Notes: generated from the sequence alone by a model not told the origin. DNA of 64,000 bases from Bacillus sp. JCM 19034 (GCF_001310635.1 NZ_BAXR01000009.1:1-64000); one strand, 5' to 3'. Shown: positions 1-9,700, numbered from the stretch's first letter. Translations and numbers: made by a program.

Positions 1-2
1 AA

Positions 3-152
3 GTGAATCAATACAGCCGCCACTCCACACTGATGAGTGCTTATAAAAATATTGACGATGATCGTTTTCGGCACTTCATTTTGAAGGAAAAAGGTGACGT
101 GTATCACGCGATGAAAGCTTTCTTTAAGAAAGAAGAAGAAGTATTAGCTTAA
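3..152 (+). CDS. C-terminal end of an unidentified protein (truncated by window edge)
   Basis: An open frame enters from the left edge and stops with TAA at 150-152, giving 49 residues of a hydrophilic C-terminus (…[20 protein letters not shown]…KKEEEVLA). I do not recognise the family. The stretch is genuine coding sequence judging by a strongly related, decayed copy of the same 3' end at about 1598-1750, and by a good terminator hairpin about 100 bases downstream. No domain can be assigned from this fragment. The complete gene lies outside the window. Confidence 0.55.
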   Translation: MNQYSRHSTLMSAYKNIDDDRFRHFILKEKGDVYHAMKAFFKKEEEVLA

Positions 153-248
153 TCAAAGTGATGTGAGGAATGTTTTCCATGTCGTTCCACCGAATTTACC
201 GATAAAAATCTCCTTAACAGTAATGGAAGCTGGGATTGATTGAATACG

Positions 249-277
249 GAACGTAGCTGATGCTGCGTTCTTTTATT
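249..277 (+). terminator. intrinsic terminator
   Basis: A 9-bp stem (GAACGTAGC / GCTGCGTTC, one wobble pair) with a TGAT loop is followed by TTTTATTATT. It probably ends transcription of the truncated gene at the left edge. Confidence 0.7.
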
Positions 278-633
278 ATTTGAAAAGGTGAAGAAAAATG
301 GATAAAGGTATTGTTGTAAGAACAGTCGCATACCATTACTTAGCTAAACATTTTATTATTGCCACTCCCAGCAGTAGCTGATGAGTCTAGAGTTTATTTA
401 TTACGTCTGTCTGGGCGTGGAATAAAGATAACTACGCTACAGCAAAAGGTAAGTGGAAAAAAAGAGGCACAGTGATCAAAATAATAGTATTCATCATCAA
501 TGCAGCTTGACGAAGAAGGTTATTGAAAATATTTCCTCCAACTAGGAAATTTGTATTGATCTATTGTTGGTAATTGTTTATAAAAGAATTAGGGCTTTTA
601 TACCAATTACTAAATAAACTTTAGGAGGATCAT
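278..633. other. intergenic stretch without a convincing gene
   Basis: No open frame of convincing length or composition is present. A 27-codon frame at 298-381 follows an AAAAGGTGAAG-like ribosome site, but it has no recognisable sequence. The stretch ends in the strong ribosome site TAGGAGGATC for the lipoprotein gene at 634. It may be decayed coding sequence. Confidence 0.4.
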
Positions 634-1389
634 ATGGTAAAAGAAAAAGTAACAAAATTTATTGTTTTATTTGCTTTATTAGGACTTACTGTTAGTATTA
701 TTGGATGTTCTACTGCTACAGAAGATGTAAACTCAATTACGGATCCAGTCAAAATAGTAGAGGAACATGTTAATGCAATCAATAACAAAGATTATGATAA
801 GGTGATGGATTACCTGGCGAGTGGATTTGTGTATCGTGATGATTTCGATGAAATCAAAGGTAAAAATGAAATTGAAGCTCTTATAAAGGAAATAATTGAA
901 TTAGATAGTGAAATTGAAATTCTAAATATTGAAGAAGTAGATAATAAGGTTGTTATTGAAGCAAATTACACTAGTTTTATTACAGAGTATTTAGGGTTGA
1001 AACAAACAATAACGGAAACATTTGAATTCGAAAACGGTAAAATATCAGCATTAACTGCTTTAAGTGATGAAGAATATCTAGCAGAGTATGAGAAAGCCAC
1101 AGCAGGTGGTGTTGGTATTAATTTTGACTTTAAAGATGGTGAAATTATAGTTCTAGAAACTCCCCATGACGGTCCTGCAGCTAATGCTGGTATTGAAAAA
1201 GGTGATCACATTGTTGCAATAGATCAATATAAAGTTTCTGATTTTAATTATGGAAGCTATGAAGCTATTTACCGAATAATTGGTAAGGTGGGAACAGATG
1301 TGGTTCTCACAATCGAGCGAAAAGGCTCTGGAGAACAAGAGGATATTACAATTAACCGAGTAGATATACAAAAATTATTCGATAATTAA
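634..1389 (+). CDS. lipoprotein with NTF2-like and PDZ domains
   Basis: A 251-residue predicted lipoprotein. Residues 1-25 form a signal peptide with a lipobox ending SIIGC, so Cys25 should be lipidated and the protein anchored outside the membrane. Residues about 38-150 resemble an NTF2/SnoaL-like cone fold (VEEHVNAINNKDYDKVMDYL opening, then alternating strands). Residues about 155-250 form a PDZ domain of the HtrA/CtpA type (GIEKGDHIVAIDQY, then VGTDVVLTIER). No protease domain accompanies the PDZ, so a role in substrate or partner binding is inferred only. The ATG follows TAGGAGGATCAT at ideal spacing. The gene stands alone between two copies of an unrelated gene's 3' end, suggesting insertion by recombination. 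Confidence 0.8.
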   Translation: MVKEKVTKFIVLFALLGLTVSIIGCSTATEDVNSITDPVKIVEEHVNAINNKDYDKVMDYLASGFVYRDDFDEIKGKNEIEALIKEIIELDSEIEILNIEEVDNKVVIEANYTSFITEYLGLKQTITETFEFENGKISALTALSDEEYLAEYEKATAGGVGINFDFKDGEIIVLETPHDGPAANAGIEKGDHIVAIDQYKVSDFNYGSYEAIYRIIGKVGTDVVLTIERKGSGEQEDITINRVDIQKLFDN

Positions 1390-1597
1390 AGGTAAAAGAA
1401 ACATGCTATACGAGCTGAGGCATTGAATGTCATCGTTAGTGCTTCTGACTAGTTTTTCTACAAACTATAGAGTATAAGCTGAATTCGTAAACATGATGCA
1501 TTTAATGTTAATTCAAAATAATCATTTGTTTTAACAGTAATACTCATATAAAAATAAGTTGTAAGTTACTAAATTTAATAATTTACTCGGGGATATG

Positions 1598-1750
1598 GAC
1601 TTATAAAACTATTGACGATGATTGTTTGCACCAATATATTTTGAAAGAGAAGGGGCGACGTATATCACGCGATGAAAGCTTTCTATGAAAAATGAGGAGG
1701 AAGCATTAGCTTATAAACAGGAATTTCTTGCAAATAAGAAGAATAAGTAA
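1598..1750 (+). pseudogene. decayed second copy of the 3' end found at 3-152
   Basis: From about 1600 the sequence closely tracks positions 39-152 (TTATAAAA-ATTGACGATGAT…, ATATCACGCGATGAAAGCTTTCT…, GAAGAAGCATTAGCTTA). It carries substitutions and a one-base insertion near 1655, which breaks the frame. It continues about 25 bases past the point where the first copy stops, with codons AAACAGGAATTTCTTGCAAAT, then TAA. This looks like a degenerate paralogue fragment. The parental protein family is unknown to me. Confidence 0.65.
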
Positions 1751-1767
1751 TAGTCGCAATTTATCTA

Positions 1768-1804
1768 GCCCTTAAAGGTGAAGTTTTCCTTTGAGGGCTT
1801 TTAA
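1768..1804 (+). terminator. intrinsic terminator
   Basis: An 11-bp stem (GCCCTTAAAGG / CCTTTGAGGGC, one wobble pair) is followed by TTTTA. It lies just after the decayed repeat copy, so it is probably the original terminator of that gene. The adjoining stretch to 2080 holds no gene, only a TATAAT hexamer at 2038-2043 that could be the -10 of the kinase gene. Confidence 0.8.
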
Positions 1805-2080
1805 AAGATGGTGCAACATTTATCTATTAATTAAGTATCGAGTATGTTAGCAGGTTAGTAAAATGTGCAGTGCTGCTTAAACGAAAATAATACGAAAATT
1901 TGAATAGTTACGGGGAAAAAGTGTCGTTTCATGTAGGATAATAGAGATACTTGTTGTCTTAACTAGTCGGATTTTGACGTAATGAGACTTCTTATCGAAA
2001 TTTTCAGGCAATTGCTTTTTTCAATTCAGAAATAGCGTATAATTCATATTAGAGAATGATAAGGACATGGAGGCAGATGA

Positions 2081-3506
2081 ATGGATCATACAAGCTTATA
2101 CCAAGATGCATTTGAAAATGCTTCTTCTGGAAAAGGAGTTATGACATTAGACGGTCACTGGTTTAAGGTCAATAAAGCATTATGTATGATAACCGGCTAT
2201 AGCAAAGAAGAACTTGAACAATCAGCATTTAATATTGTTTCACATCCAGATGATCTTGAACAGACAGCAGACTTATTTAAGAAACCCTCCGATATAAAGG
2301 ATAAATTAGTAATAGATCAACGCTTTGTTCATAAAAACGGGAAAACTTTGTGGGTTTCTTTACACTTTATCATGCTTGAAACAGAGCAATCTTCCTATTA
2401 TCATATTGATATTTTTGATATTAGTTTAAAAATTGGAACGAGAAAAAAAGCTAAATGAGTTAAACCATATGCATCAACTGATTTTAGATTCAATAAATGA
2501 AGGAATTTTCGGGTTTAATCCTGAAGGGAAGATTGTCTTTTGGAACCGAGCCTCTGAAAAAATGCTTGGCTGCAAGCAGGAGGAAATGATTGGCCGCGGT
2601 TTTAAAGAAGTGATTTTAAAATTAAAAGGCGAAATGGATGAAGCTACAAATCGTTTCCTGCAAGCAATTAACAATGGAGGGACACTACAAGCAAGGGACG
2701 ATCAATTTTACCGAAAAGATGGTCAACGTTTTGACGTTGAATATACGGTTAACCCTATCTATGAAAAAGCATACTATAAAGGAACAGTTGTTATCTTTAA
2801 AGACGTAACAGAATTGAAAAAGTCGCAAGAATTTATGCAAAACTCCGAGAAACTTTCATTAGTTGGGCAAATGGCTGCAGGGATAGCTCATGAAATTCGT
2901 AATCCATTAACATCATTAAAGGGCTTTCTTCAGCTAATTCAATCTGGTGAATCAGCCAAGAAGATCTACTATACGATTATGTCTGAAGAGTTTTCTCGAA
3001 TTGAGATCATTTTAAATGAATTATTATTGTTAGCAAAGCCACAAGTGAAGCATGTAGAAAATCACAATTTAAATCAAATCTTAACTCAAGTCAAAAGCAT
3101 TTTAGAGCCACAATGTATTATTGAAAACGTTCAAATTAAAACGGTATTAAGCAATGTCCCTCTCTATGTGAAATGTGATGAAAATGAGCTGAAACAAGTA
3201 TTTATTAATTTAATCAAAAACGGAATTGATGCGATGCCAAACGGGGGAGTTATAACGCTCAGAACTAAATTACATGCAGGTGAAGCAATTGTTGAAGTAG
3301 TTGATCAAGGGGTAGGGATTTCCGAAGATAAATTAGAGAAATTAGGACAACCCTTTTATACGACGAAGGAAAAAGGAACCGGGCTTGGACTTATGGTTAC
3401 ATACGGGATTATTGAAAATTTAGGAGGGCATGTACAAGTTAAAAGTAAGTTATATAGTGGAACAACATTTCAAATTACATTACCAATTTCCTTAAGAGAA
3501 AGTTGA
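2081..3506 (+). CDS. sporulation-kinase-like soluble PAS-PAS histidine kinase (frameshifted)
   Basis: Two overlapping frames (2081-2458 and about 2433-3506) together encode one kinase of about 475 residues. The first frame holds a PAS/PAC domain (DGHWFKVNKALCMITGY). The second holds another PAS (NEGIFGFNPEGKIVFWNRA), then HisKA with the phospho-acceptor in AGIAHEIRNPLTSLKGFLQL. The HATPase has an N box (NELKQVFINLIKNGIDAM), G1 (DQGVGIS) and G2 (GTGLGL). No membrane segment is visible, so it should be cytosolic. HEIRNPLTSLKGFLQ is typical of phosphorelay kinases such as KinA and KinE. The frame changes in the A-rich stretch near 2425-2440, and one surplus A would restore it. The next kinase gene follows directly, implying an operon. 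Confidence 0.85.
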
Positions 3507-3520
3507 GAGAAGGAGAACAT

Positions 3521-5697
3521 ATGGTTACTTCACGTTATAAGCGCCATTTCTCGTATGGACTATCTGCCTTTTTGGCGATAGGAGCATGTGTCGTTATTGT
3601 AATTATGATGGTTATCCTTTTTTTCGGTTATCAAGGTTTGATACAACAGTCTATAAATATGATTATGACTGACATTATTTTTGTTACTTACATGATTTTA
3701 TTTGTGTATTGTTTTAGGCAACATTTTATTTATCAAACATTTAGATCATTGCTTTATATGTTAATATTCTTATTATTGGCGTTAGCCTATGTCCTTCATA
3801 AATATGTTGTCGCGTTGGAAGGAGGATTATATAGCAGTGGTGCTAACACATTGATCCTTTTATTAGAATGGACGTTGTTAGTATCAATTATATATAGCAT
3901 TAAACCAAAAAAAATCATTCGCCATACTTTATTTATTGGCTTTTCCATCTTTGTGATCATTAGTTTCATTCATCCTTATTTTAACCAGAGTGAATTAATT
4001 GATGATCAGTATAAAATGGTCGTTTTATTTTATCTCACTCTCTTTATTTTCATGGTACATTGGTTTAAAGAGAAACGTGAAATGTTGCTGGGAGCATTGA
4101 ATTGGGTCATCTTTTGTTTTTTAATATGTTATAGCTTCTTTTTATTAAGTTTATATTTTACCGAACGTTTTACGACACTGGCGATAATTTGTAAATTAAT
4201 TGGTGTTCTTTGTTTAATTAGGGTGGTATTAATTTATTTCAAAAAATTGAATACTGATATGGATGATCATGCTGTTGCGAGTGAGTTAGAACTGCTTTTT
4301 GAGCAATCTGGAGATGCGATTGTTGTTTATCGTGAGGATTTATCAATTGTTCGCAGTAATTGTGGTTTTAAACATATGTTTGGATATAACGATGATGAGG
4401 CATTAACAGTGAAAACATTAATTCCAGATGATTTCATGGAAGAGTATTACGGATTGTTAGAACAATTAAATGACGGTGTCCCGGTTGTTAATTTCCAGAC
4501 AAAACGAAGACGTAAGGATTCTTCGATCATTGATATTAGTATTTCAACATCCATGATTAACCGAGATGGAGAAATATTGTATGCAGCAATATTACGAGAT
4601 ATTACTGAACAAAAACAAGCAGAGAACGAATTAATTAAAGCCAGACAAGAATTAGAAGAAACATTAGAGTTGCATAATGGTATTATTTTTCGTGTTCGGA
4701 AAGTAGGAAATCGTTTTGTGCACCCGTTAATTGGCGGCAAACTTTTGCGAGATACGAACATCAACTATCAATCGTTTAGAGGGAAGGAACTAAAGGATAT
4801 TTTACCAAAACAATATGCAGAACAATTAGAAGCATATTATGAACAGGCTTGGGGCGGGAATGAGCAGGTGTTTCAAATGAAGTTAAGCGATTATACGTAT
4901 CTGCTAAGCTTAATGCCGAAGGTGATAAATGGAAAGGTAGTTGAAATGATTGGTACGTGCTCCGATATTACGGAAGCTATAAAAACAGAAGAGGTGTTAC
5001 GTAAGTCTGAAAAGTTATCCGTTGTTGGTGAGCTTGCGGCAGGCTTAGCACATGAAATACGCAATCCATTAACAACGATTAAGGGCTTCCTTCAACTCAT
5101 GCAACAGCAAAAGGTCCGTATTAATGATGAATATTTATCGATTATTTTAAATGAAATTGACCATCTTGAGATGATTACAAATGAATTTATGGCTGTTGCA
5201 AAACCAGAGGTAGTCAGATATCAAAAAGAAAACTTATATGATCTAATTTATAAAGTGAATCGATTTTTAAGGCCACAAGCGTTATTAAATAATATTGATT
5301 TGCACGTAGATAAAGAGGTTGAGACTGCGTATGTTTATGCAGATCAAAATCAACTGAAGCAAGTATTTATTAATTTGTATAAGAATGCCATTGAAGCAAT
5401 GGCAGAGGGAGGGGAAATTGTTACAACAATAAGAATGTATGAAGATCAAATGGTATCGATTACGATTAAAGATCAAGGATGCGGTATTCCTGCCCATTTA
5501 ATCGATAGATTAGGTGAACCGTTTTATACGTTAAAGGAAAAGGGAACGGGACTTGGTTTAATGGTTACAAAAAAATTATTGACAGCCACGACGGTTTCAT
5601 AGACATTTATAGTAAGGAACATGTTGGTACAACTGTTACTATAACATTGCCATTATTTCAAGAGGACCGTTCAAGTGATGAACAACTAGACTGTTAA
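3521..5697 (+). CDS. membrane sporulation-kinase-like histidine kinase (3' frameshift)
   Basis: About the first 245 residues are roughly eight hydrophobic helices. A PAS domain follows (LLFEQSGDAIVVYREDLSIV, closing with ILRDITEQKQAE), then a second PAS-like segment and HisKA with AGLAHEIRNPLTTIKGFLQL. The HATPase has NQLKQVFINLYKNAIEAM, DQGCGIP and GTGLGL. The uninterrupted frame stops at 5602, but the next frame continues with a typical kinase ending (DGFIDIYSKEHVGTTVTITL) to TAA at 5697. Adding one A to the A7 run at 5569-5575 joins them. I chose ATG 3521 over TTG 3503 because AAGGAG lies 5 bases upstream. Family knowledge suggests phosphate donation to a Spo0F-type phosphorelay; this is inference. 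Confidence 0.83.
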
Positions 5698-5709
5698 TAG
5701 GGGGAGTAT

Positions 5710-6699
5710 ATGGTACGTTTTGCAGTGATTGGGACAAATTGGATAACTGACCGTTTTATAGCGGCTGCTTCAAAGGTTGAAGGCTTTTCATTAACAGCTG
5801 TCTACTCTAGAACTAAGGAGAGGGCTGAGGAATTTGCGGACAAGCATCACATTTCTCTGACTTTTACAGATTTGCAAGAGCTCGCACAATGTAAGGAAAT
5901 AGACGCTGTCTATATTGCAAGCCCCAATGCATATCATAAGGAACAAGCCATTTTAATGATGAATCATAAAAAGCACGTTCTTTGTGAAAAACCTTTAGCT
6001 TCAAATAGCAAAGAGGTAGAGGAAATGATTGCTGTTGCTAAAAAGTCAAACGTTTTACTAATGGAAGCGTTAAAAACAACCGCGTTACCGAATTTTAAAG
6101 TAATTAAAGACCACTTATCTAAAATAGGAACAGTTCGTCGTTTTGTTGCGAGTTTTTGCCAATACTCGTCACGTTATGATGCTTATAAAGCGGGGACGAT
6201 CTTGAATGCTTTTAAACCCGAACTTTCTAATGGAGCACTAATGGATATTGGGATTTATTGTGTCCTTCCTACGGTTTCTTTATTTGGAAGACCTAACAAA
6301 GTAGTGGCAATAGGAAAAATGCTAGAATCGGGTGTAGATGGGCAAGGTAGCTTGTTATTACAATATGACAGCATGGAAGCTGTTATCATGTATTCGAAAA
6401 TAACAGATTCAAAGGTCCCTTCTGAAATCCAAGGTGAGGATGGTTCAATCATCATTGATAAAATTCATACACCTGAAAAAGTAGTAATTCATTATCGAGA
6501 TGGCCGTATTGAAGATATAAGTGTTCCACAAGATGATGAATCGATGTTTGATGAGGCAAAGGCTTTTATACAAGCCGTATTAAATGGTGCAAAAGAAGTA
6601 GCAAGTCATAAGTTAGATGTATCTCGAGAAACAGCTATCATTTTAGACGAAGCAAGAAAGCAAATAGGAGTATCATACCCGGCGGACTTGTCTAATTAA
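5710..6699 (+). CDS. Gfo/Idh/MocA-family NAD(P)-dependent oxidoreductase
   Basis: A 329-residue protein. The N-terminal Rossmann fold (residues 1-120) starts MVRFAVIGTNWITDRF and carries the family signature CEKPLASNSKEVEEM near residues 95-110. The C-terminal alpha/beta domain contains GALMDIGIYCVLP. This family oxidises or reduces sugars, inositols and related compounds; the substrate is not evident. The ATG follows GGGGGAG at 5-base spacing, only 12 bases after the preceding kinase gene. The phosphofructokinase-like gene follows 16 bases downstream, so the two probably form a transcript ending at the terminator near 7540. Length is normal for the family. Confidence 0.88.
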   Translation: MVRFAVIGTNWITDRFIAAASKVEGFSLTAVYSRTKERAEEFADKHHISLTFTDLQELAQCKEIDAVYIASPNAYHKEQAILMMNHKKHVLCEKPLASNSKEVEEMIAVAKKSNVLLMEALKTTALPNFKVIKDHLSKIGTVRRFVASFCQYSSRYDAYKAGTILNAFKPELSNGALMDIGIYCVLPTVSLFGRPNKVVAIGKMLESGVDGQGSLLLQYDSMEAVIMYSKITDSKVPSEIQGEDGSIIIDKIHTPEKVVIHYRDGRIEDISVPQDDESMFDEAKAFIQAVLNGAKEVASHKLDVSRETAIILDEARKQIGVSYPADLSN

Positions 6700-6715
6700 A
6701 AGGAGTGCAAGTGTA

Positions 6716-7494
6716 ATGAAGATAGGTTTATTGTTAGTAGAAGAATCACCTGCAGGTGTACAACAATTAATTCAAACAGTGACTTTTAAATTAGTTGAAA
6801 ACCATCAAGTGTATAGTATTGACATAGGAGAAGAGAACGAAGCAAAAATTCATTTATATGAGAGAGAGCAAATATTATTTTCACAAGAATTTGAAGCCCC
6901 AATGCTTCGTCCCTCTCAATTAACTAATGTTCGTGATTTTACTTGGTTAAATGAGGTAGAACGTCTTGTTATACTTGGTGGAGAAAGTGCAAACATTCCA
7001 ACTGACATCAAAGATGGTTCAGTTTCCTATGTACATATACCGTTAGTTGATGAAGAGACAAAACAGAGCTTAGGATATGATACAGCTTTAGATAGTATTG
7101 TTGAGCAGATTTTAAAAGTAAAAGATACGATAAATTCAATGAAATATGATCATCCGCGTATTTTTGGCATTCAACTTCCTAGTGGGTTATCCGAGAAGTT
7201 GATTCAGGATGTAGTTATTGCAGTAAATGAACATAGAATGGAAGATATTTCTGAATTAGAAGGAATTGCGACTTCTCTTAAGGAGTCTATTGCAAGTGGC
7301 AAGACATACGGATTCATTTTATTTGATGAGAATTTTAATCCAAGTGAAGTGCAAAACAGTTAGAGCAATATGTAGCAATTGATTGGAAGTATGTACAGAT
7401 TGATCACTCGCTCATTCTTGGGCCATATCCTAGTGGTGCGGATCGACTCATTGCTAATAAATTGGCAATGAAAGTGATTGATTGGTGTCAATAA
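6716..7494 (+). CDS. phosphofructokinase-fold protein lacking catalytic residues (frameshifted)
   Basis: The frame runs to 7363. The next frame continues from QLEQYVAIDWKY to TAA at 7494, and adding one A to the run at about 7352-7355 joins them into 259 residues. The pattern follows bacterial PFK: MKIGLLLVEESPAGVQQLI aligns with the nucleotide loop, RLVILGGESANIP with VVIGGDGSYQG, SLGYDTALDSIVEQILKVKD with GFDTALNTVIDAIDKIRD, and ILGPYPSGADRLIANKLAMK with [20 protein letters not shown]. The first GGDS, the GGDGS aspartate and the catalytic TIDND are all replaced. It is also about 60 residues shorter than PfkA. A sugar-phosphate-binding or regulatory role is inferred. It is probably co-transcribed with the oxidoreductase upstream. 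Confidence 0.7.
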
Positions 7495-7519
7495 AAGGAT
7501 AGATGCAATAGAGAATTGT

Positions 7520-7566
7520 AAGGCTGTCCAAAAAGGTAATTAACCTTTTTGGACAGCCTTTTTTGA
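7520..7566 (+). terminator. strong intrinsic terminator
   Basis: An 18-bp perfect stem (AAGGCTGTCCAAAAAGGT and its complement) with a short loop is followed by a T run. It ends the oxidoreductase/PFK-like transcript. Confidence 0.93.
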
Positions 7567-7706
7567 GAGATAGCATGGAGTCGACAAGAAGAGATGGTGA
7601 GACTTAAGGAAACAATGATGAATGACATATTATTGGCTCATTTCGTAAAGAATAAGGCTTGTTTGACTGTACCGTAAGAAAAACGATAGTGTTTTCTTAA
7701 TATTTA

Positions 7707-7736
7707 TTGACAATCACTCTCAATTGAATGTAAGAT
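7707..7736 (+). promoter_or_regulatory. sigma-A-type promoter of the yclNOPQ operon, overlapped by a Fur-like site
   Basis: TTGACA at 7707-7712 and TAAGAT at 7731-7736 are 18 bases apart. The spacer itself (TGACAATCACTCTCAATTG) resembles a weaker Fur box. Binding there would occlude RNA polymerase when iron is plentiful. Confidence 0.65.
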
Positions 7737-7751
7737 AGCAATATAGAGACA

Positions 7752-7772
7752 GAGAATCATTATCAATGAGAA
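7752..7772 (+). promoter_or_regulatory. Fur box
   Basis: GAGAATCATTATCAATGAGAA closely matches the 19-bp Fur consensus GATAATGATTATCATTATC and its 7-1-7 repeat form. It lies between the promoter and the yclN start at 7807, as expected for an iron-repressed siderophore importer. Confidence 0.8.
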
Positions 7773-7806
7773 TACATAAATGGATTTACAGAAAGTGTAG
7801 GGGATC

Positions 7807-8760
7807 ATGAAATTACGTTATCTAGTTATATTACTAATCTTGCTTTCTTTTCTCTCCTTATTTATCGGAGTACAGAATATATCACCGTTAGATATTTTCC
7901 ATTTAACGGAGGAACAGCGACAAACACTTTGGCTTGTTCGGTTTCCACGATTAGCTAGTATCATTTTAGCTGGTGTTGGGATGAGTATATGTGGACTTAT
8001 TATGCAGCAACTAACAAGGAATAAATTTGTCTCACCTACAACTGCAGGAACGTTAGATTCAGCACGCTTTGGCATTATGGTGTCCTTGTTGTTATTTACG
8101 AGTGCTAGTCCTTTTGTGAAAATGCTTGTGGCCTTTGCGTTTGCACTATTAGGTACATTCATTTTTATGAAAATTCTCGATAAAATCAAATTTAAGAATA
8201 CTATTTTTATACCACTAGTTGGTCTTATGTTTGGGAATATTGTAAGTTCCATAACGACCTTTTTTGCATATCGATTTGATCTTATTCAAAATATGTCGGC
8301 ATGGTTGCAAGGGAATTTCGCTCTTATGATTAAAGGGCGTTATGAACTTCTATATATTAGTATTCCAGTTTTAATCATCGCCTATTTATTTGCAAATAAG
8401 TTTACGGTTGCGGGAATGGGTGAGGAGTTTTCTAAAAATTTAGGTTTAAATTACAAGCAGGTAGTGAACATTGGATTGATCATTGTTGCCTTAATTACAT
8501 CGGTTGTTGTTTTGACTGTTGGAATGATTCCATTTCTTGGTTTAATTATTCCAAACATTGTATCGATTTATCGTGGAGATCACTTAAGGGACAATCTACC
8601 TTACACTGCATTATTAGGTGCTATTTTTGTTCTCATTTGCGATATAATTGGAAGAATTATTATCTTCCCGTATGAAATTGCCATTGGATTAACAGTAGGA
8701 GTAATCGGTAGTGGTATCTTCCTCTTTATGCTTTTAAGGAGGAGATCATATGGGCTCTAA
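7807..8760 (+). CDS. yclN: petrobactin-type siderophore ABC transporter permease
   Basis: A 317-residue FecCD-family permease with about nine membrane helices. It starts MKLRYLVILLILLSFLSLFI and carries SMCGLIMQQ-like and GLMFGNIVSSITTFFAYRFD motifs found in B. subtilis YclN, with the coupling stretch VGMIPFLGLIIPNIVSIYRG near residues 240-260. It should pair with YclO in the membrane to carry Fe-siderophore. The start follows a GGGGATC ribosome site. The 3' end overlaps yclO by 11 bases, indicating translational coupling. A Fur box lies upstream. Confidence 0.92.
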   Translation: MKLRYLVILLILLSFLSLFIGVQNISPLDIFHLTEEQRQTLWLVRFPRLASIILAGVGMSICGLIMQQLTRNKFVSPTTAGTLDSARFGIMVSLLLFTSASPFVKMLVAFAFALLGTFIFMKILDKIKFKNTIFIPLVGLMFGNIVSSITTFFAYRFDLIQNMSAWLQGNFALMIKGRYELLYISIPVLIIAYLFANKFTVAGMGEEFSKNLGLNYKQVVNIGLIIVALITSVVVLTVGMIPFLGLIIPNIVSIYRGDHLRDNLPYTALLGAIFVLICDIIGRIIIFPYEIAIGLTVGVIGSGIFLFMLLRRRSYGL

Positions 8761-9700
8761 GTTAAAAATTACTATTTTAGCGATTTTAGCAGTTACGTGC
8801 GTAGCACTATATATGACTGTAGGTGCTAATGGGAATTGGGAATATGTACTGCCAAGACGTGGGATAAAAGTTTTGGCGATTGTATTAACGGGCTCTGCGA
8901 TTGCTTTTTCGACCGTGATTTTCCAAACGATTACGAATAATCGTATCTTAACGCCCAGTATTATTGGTTTAGATTCATTGTATGTGTTAATACAAACCTT
9001 TTTAATTTTCACTTTCGGATCGTTAAGTGTCTTCATGATTAATCAACATTTAAATTTTCTCATCTCAATTAGTGTAATGGTGTTGTTCTCCTTTCTTCTT
9101 TTTAAATTGTTATTTCAAAGAGAAGGCAAGAATATTTACTTGCTATTGTTAGTTGGGATCGTATTCGGAACGTTTTTCTCAAGTTTTACGACATTTATGC
9201 AAGTGTTGATTGATCCGAATGAATTTTTGTCTATTCAAAATCGGATGTTTGCTAGCTTCAATAATGTAAATACCGATTTACTAGGTATATCGATTATTTT
9301 AGTTGTACTGATTCTTGTGTATATATATCGTTTCTTGAAATATTTAGACGTTTTATCTTTAGGTAGGGAACATGCTATAAATTTAGGTGTTCAATATGAT
9401 TATGTAATTAAACATTATTTAATAATCATTGCCATATTAGTTTCAATTGCTACAGCGTTAGTTGGACCGATAACATTTTTAGGTTTACTTGTTGTTAACG
9501 TTGCTCACGAATTTATGAAAGTACATCAACATAAATTTTTAATTGCGAGTTCAATATTGATTAGTATAATCGCTTTAATTGGCGGTCAGCTCATTGTTGA
9601 GCGAGTATTTACGTTTTCTACAACGTTAAGTGTCATTATTAATTTTATCGGTGGTACCTACTTCCTATATCTGTTACTAAAGGAGAGTAAAAAATGGTAG
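8750..9700 (+). CDS. yclO: siderophore ABC transporter permease
   Basis: A 316-residue FecCD permease, second membrane half of the YclNOPQ importer. Hydrophobic helices run throughout, with TNNRILTPSIIGLDSLYVLI early in the protein and GPITFLGLLVVNVAHEFM near residue 240 at the ATPase-coupling position. ATG 8750 follows AGGAGGAGATC and overlaps yclN. The last codons overlap yclP by 7 bases. Length and composition are typical of the family. Confidence 0.92.
   Translation: MGSKLKITILAILAVTCVALYMTVGANGNWEYVLPRRGIKVLAIVLTGSAIAFSTVIFQTITNNRILTPSIIGLDSLYVLIQTFLIFTFGSLSVFMINQHLNFLISISVMVLFSFLLFKLLFQREGKNIYLLLLVGIVFGTFFSSFTTFMQVLIDPNEFLSIQNRMFASFNNVNTDLLGISIILVVLILVYIYRFLKYLDVLSLGREHAINLGVQYDYVIKHYLIIIAILVSIATALVGPITFLGLLVVNVAHEFMKVHQHKFLIASSILISIIALIGGQLIVERVFTFSTTLSVIINFIGGTYFLYLLLKESKKW

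Noticed and set aside
2425..5602. Programmed ribosomal frameshifting as the explanation for split kinases and other split genes
   Set aside because: The breaks occur in many unrelated genes, in both directions and at different homopolymers, without a consistent slippery heptamer or downstream pseudoknot. Sequencing error is simpler.
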